DNA of 7,777 bases, from assembly GCA_045646465.1 (NCBI GenBank), contig JAZRKT010000071.1, positions 1 to 7,777 of the forward strand, written 5' to 3'. Positions 5,499 to 7,777 of the stretch are shown piece by piece; positions within the stretch are counted from its first letter, which is position 1, and each line of letters starts with the position of its first letter. The notes under the pieces were generated by a model that saw only the letters and a program-made list of their open reading frames with translations, did not search any database and was not told the DNA's origin. The stretch is from UMGS1387 sp045646465. GTDB lineage: Bacteria > Bacillota > Clostridia > Oscillospirales > CAG-382. The translations under genes were made by a program, and so were the position numbers.

Positions 5499-6875
5499 TT
5501 ACTTAATTGCCATATTCTTCCACTTACCTCTTGCGTAGAATATGGATGTGAGCACCGCACCCATAAGCCATGTGATAAGAAGTGAAATCTGTATACACTC
5601 CTTCTGTCCATAGGGAAGGTCAGGTGTTCTTGTAAGAAAAGAAATACCGTAAGCTATGGGAATTCTGAGACACACCGTTGTAATAAGAGAAATCCACATA
5701 GGTGTTACCGTATCACCTGCGCCTCGCATAATTCCTGAAAGTCCCTGGGTTACCGCCATTGCAATATAGCCTGTGGCAAGAATAAACATAAGACGATAGC
5801 TCATTTCAATAACCTCGGGTGCATCGTTGCTGAAAAGTCCCATAATATGTCTGCCGAAGATTAGAATTATTACCGTCAGTACGGCAGAGCAGCCCACTGC
5901 CATAAGCGTTCCCTGCTTTGCTCCTTTGGGAATTCTGTCATACTTTCCCGCACCTACATTCTGACCTGCATATGTTGTAAGTGCCGTACCGAAGGAGAAA
6001 TTGGGCATCATTGCAAAGCCGTCAACTCTCATAATAATTACGTTTGCCGCAACGAACATATCGCCGAAGCTATTGGTAAGCCTCTGCACAACAAGCATTG
6101 CAGAGGAGAAAATCATCTGTGTAAGTCCCGAAGGAAGTCCCAGACGCACTATTGTCTTTACGTACTTTGCCTCAGGCAAAAGGTACTTAAGCTTAAAATC
6201 AAAGCAGTCTGTCATTCTTGACAGCTTCCAAAGGCAAAGAAGAGATGAAACAATCTGTGCTATTACCGTTGCAAGTGCAACGCCACCTACCTCCATATGC
6301 TTCACAAGCAGCAAATCGAGAAAAATATTGATAACTGTTGCAACAAGGAGGTACACAAGTGCTGACATTGAATCGCCAAGTCCCCTTATGATACCGCTGA
6401 GTATATTATAGAACGCCATACCTGCAATACCTACAAGTGATATAAGCAGGTAATCATAGCACCAGTCAATGGTGGATTCTGGCGTTTTAAGAAGTTCGAG
6501 AACAGGTCTTATAAAAGGTAATATTGCTGCTATAAGTACAATACAGCAAATCACAGTAATTGTAATACAGGTTCCGATTGTTTTTGACAGGTCTTCCCTT
6601 TTCTTAGCACCGAAATACTGGGAAACCATTATACTTGCGCCTGCCGAAATACCGATAAACAGTACAAGCAACATATTGAGTATGGGCATTGCACTTCCTA
6701 TTGCAGAAAGTCCTGCAACGCCGACGCCCTCGGTATTACCTACGACAATACTGTCAACGGTACTGTACAGCTGCTGTGCAATATTTCCTATTAGCATAGG
6801 TATTGTAAAGGTTACAATACTTTTCCAGGGTGAGCCCTGTGTCATATCTACAGGTGCAAAAAGTTTTTTGAACAT
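5499..6875 (-). CDS. MATE-family efflux transporter
   Basis: Integral membrane antiporter that exports drugs or other organic cations using a Na+ or H+ gradient; the actual substrate is unknown. The 458 residues match the family's usual length of about 450 and hold roughly twelve hydrophobic segments. The two halves repeat each other, as expected for tandem MatE domains: LSGIIRGLGD at 159-168 and LSGIMRGAGD at 379-388. QQLYSTVDSIVVG at 34-46 carries the conserved acidic residue of helix 1 (Asp41), the counterpart of the Asp used for cation coupling in NorM/DinF proteins. GQNVGAGKYDR at 304-314 is another family hallmark. The start at 6875 is supported by GAGGAG (6886-6881) at 5-nt spacing; the internal Met11 (MTQGSPWK) resembles the start of many homologues but has no such site. 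It is the first gene of an operon with the HAD phosphatase. Confidence 0.
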   Translation of the reverse strand: MFKKLFAPVDMTQGSPWKSIVTFTIPMLIGNIAQQLYSTVDSIVVGNTEGVGVAGLSAIGSAMPILNMLLVLFIGISAGASIMVSQYFGAKKREDLSKTIGTCITITVICCIVLIAAILPFIRPVLELLKTPESTIDWCYDYLLISLVGIAGMAFYNILSGIIRGLGDSMSALVYLLVATVINIFLDLLLVKHMEVGGVALATVIAQIVSSLLCLWKLSRMTDCFDFKLKYLLPEAKYVKTIVRLGLPSGLTQMIFSSAMLVVQRLTNSFGDMFVAANVIIMRVDGFAMMPNFSFGTALTTYAGQNVGAGKYDRIPKGAKQGTLMAVGCSAVLTVIILIFGRHIMGLFSNDAPEVIEMSYRLMFILATGYIAMAVTQGLSGIMRGAGDTVTPMWISLITTVCLRIPIAYGISFLTRTPDLPYGQKECIQISLLITWLMGAVLTSIFYARGKWKNMAIK

Positions 6876-6895
6876 AAATTCTCCTCAATCACTTT

Positions 6896-6925
6896 AATAT
6901 AGCTCTTGTCATTCTCACACATCAA
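6896..6925 (-). promoter_or_regulatory. Likely MATE-HAD operon promoter
   Basis: On the minus strand TTGATG (6925-6920) and TATATT (6901-6896) are 18 nt apart, which would give a short leader carrying the ribosome binding site. A rival -10, TATAAT at 7055-7050, lacks a good -35 box and would give a leader of about 170 nt. I favour the nearer site but cannot exclude the distal one. Confidence 0.
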
Positions 6926-7108
6926 GAACAGACAAACATACCAAAGCCGTTTTTTCTAATCCTTGTATTTTCGGTGCAGGCATAAACACCGTTACCTGCG
7001 TTATACAATTCACAAGATTACAAAAAATGGCAAAGCTTCAACAAATGACATTATACATCAAACATCCACACAATTCTATAGAAATTTTTTACTGATTTTT
7101 GGATAAAC
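6926..7108. other. Gene-free upstream region of the MATE operon with competing inverted repeats
   Basis: No coding sequence is evident. CGGTG/CACCG (6972-6976, 6987-6991) and GCAGG/CCTGC (6976-6980, 6995-6999) are interleaved inverted repeats sharing one base, so only one could form as a hairpin at a time. They would lie in the leader RNA only if transcription starts at the distal TATAAT (7050-7055); otherwise they could be a DNA operator. I do not recognise guanidine (ykkC-type) or other riboswitch motifs here. Confidence 0.
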
Positions 7109-7132
7109 AAAAAACGGCACTTTATGTGCCGT
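7109..7132 (-). terminator. Orphan intrinsic terminator facing left
   Basis: ACGGCAC (7114-7120) and GTGCCGT (7126-7132) form a perfect 7-bp stem around a 5-nt loop. On the minus strand it ends in a run of T (7114-7109, the first of which pairs in the stem). No intact minus-strand gene lies just to the right: the acidic-protein gene at 7302 points the other way. It could shield the MATE operon from read-through, or be the end of a lost gene. Confidence 0.
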
Positions 7133-7209
7133 CAATTTCCTTATTCATTAAATCGACAAGCTGCTGTCTGTTAAAGGGAATTTCGTTAATTATAAAAGTG
7201 AGATAAGTA

Positions 7210-7238
7210 TTTACAAATTTTATTTTTTGTGGTAAAAT
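7210..7238 (+). promoter_or_regulatory. Promoter of the acidic-protein gene
   Basis: TTTACA (7210-7215) and TAAAAT (7233-7238) are 17 nt apart, with TGG before the -10 as an extended element. Transcription should begin near 7245, leaving a leader of about 57 nt before ATG 7302. Confidence 0.
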
Positions 7239-7301
7239 ATATTCAGTTTTTAGAGAATATGCACCTGAAGTAATCAATGCTTTGATGAAAGGAATTTTAA
7301 A

Positions 7302-7733
7302 ATGTATATAGCCCTTATAGATGCACAAAGTGAAATCAGCCGTCTTACAACGATTTGTTACGGCGACACCCTTTATGAAATTGCACGTTGGTTTACCGAC
7401 GAATTTGCCGACACCTACGATATGTACAGGGACGACAGCGAAACGGATGAGGCTGACGGACTGAAGGTAATTGCACAATGTGAGGAGCTGTGTTCTCTTG
7501 CGCTTGAGGATGCTCTTGAAATGAGCGACCTTGAAGGTCTTGCCTTTGATGTCAACGGTCTGTCTGTTGAAATGTACGGCATTTACGACGATTTTTACGC
7601 ATTTTGCGACGCCTTTACGCAGTTTGTAAGCGACAAGCCAAAGTACAAAAAAATCATTCCAGACAAGTCTGCCTGTGACATTTGCTCGGAATGCGACAGG
7701 CTAAACACACTTCTTATAAAAGCAAGCATCTAA
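7302..7733 (+). CDS. Small acidic cysteine-containing protein of unknown function
   Basis: I do not recognise this 143-residue protein. It is a real gene by its good promoter (7210-7238), an AAAGGA ribosome binding site (7288-7293) 8 nt before the ATG, and a composition typical of a soluble protein. There is no signal peptide or membrane segment, so it is likely cytoplasmic. It is very acidic: 31 Asp/Glu against 11 Lys/Arg by my count, dense at residues 33-52. Seven cysteines stand at 19, 60, 64, 102, 125, 128 and 131; the last three form CDICSEC, a CxxCxxC arrangement that might bind a metal or be redox active, but there is no further support for this. Residues 55-82 and 88-110 look helical. 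It diverges from the MATE operon and no partner gene is seen before the right edge. A domain of unknown function common in Clostridia is the likeliest alternative. Confidence 0.
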   Translation: MYIALIDAQSEISRLTTICYGDTLYEIARWFTDEFADTYDMYRDDSETDEADGLKVIAQCEELCSLALEDALEMSDLEGLAFDVNGLSVEMYGIYDDFYAFCDAFTQFVSDKPKYKKIIPDKSACDICSECDRLNTLLIKASI

Positions 7734-7777
7734 CGGAAGCGCATATACCGGACAGTTTTATTTTCGTAGCTTTTCGC

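Noticed and set aside
6001..6897. Two plus-strand open frames (6001-6411 and 6469-6897)
   Set aside because: Both are antisense to the MATE gene, whose family features are clear.
6926..7108. ykkC-type guanidine or other known riboswitch before the MATE gene
   Set aside because: I looked for the conserved ACGR loops and related motifs and found none; only the interleaved repeats remain.
7122..7478. Minus-strand open frame of 118 codons as an intact gene
   Set aside because: Its first part is antisense to the acidic-protein gene and its start has no support; only the C-terminal stretch is kept as a possible remnant in the findings.

Overview
The window looks like chromosomal DNA of an AT-rich, low-GC Gram-positive anaerobe, most likely a gut-type Clostridia (Ruminococcaceae/Oscillospiraceae-like). 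The reasons are GGAG-type ribosome binding sites, consensus sigma-A-type promoters with 17-nt spacers, compact hairpin-plus-T-tract terminators, a secreted BspA-like leucine-rich repeat protein with a Ruminococcaceae-style repeat layout, a short ammonia-dependent NadE and a clostridial-type MATE exporter. The taxon is inferred from style and not proven.

Layout from left to right. 1-2077 (minus): a secreted leucine-rich repeat protein, 692 codons and still open at the left edge. 2078-2321: divergent intergenic region with a good promoter for each direction and several palindromes. 2322-3743 (plus): type I glutamine synthetase glnA, followed by a strong terminator and a second, opposed terminator-like hairpin. 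3831-3989: AT-rich spacer with the nadE promoter. 3990-4721 (plus): ammonia-dependent NAD+ synthetase nadE. 4722-4843: a gene-free stretch rich in short inverted repeats, then a terminator facing left. 4882-6875 (minus): a two-gene operon, MATE-family multidrug/cation exporter followed by a HAD-family phosphatase. 6876-7301: a 426-bp divergent intergenic region with promoters for both sides, competing inverted repeats and a minus-strand terminator that no intact gene in the window uses. 7302-7733 (plus): a small, very acidic, cysteine-containing protein of unknown function. 7734-7777 holds nothing I can assign.

How the genes relate: glnA and nadE are neighbours that both use ammonia (glutamine formation; amidation of nicotinate adenine dinucleotide), but each has its own promoter and glnA ends in a terminator, so they are separate units. 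The MATE and HAD genes are tightly spaced and should be co-transcribed. The leucine-rich repeat gene and the acidic-protein gene appear to be monocistronic at their 5' ends. I see no tRNA, rRNA, CRISPR array, insertion sequence or phage gene.

No clear novel system is present. The points most worth a second look are the unusual active-site and adenylylation-site residues of the glutamine synthetase, the palindrome lying on its -35 box, the structured stretch between nadE and the HAD gene, the orphan terminator with a possible gene remnant near 7109-7210, and the unassigned acidic protein.
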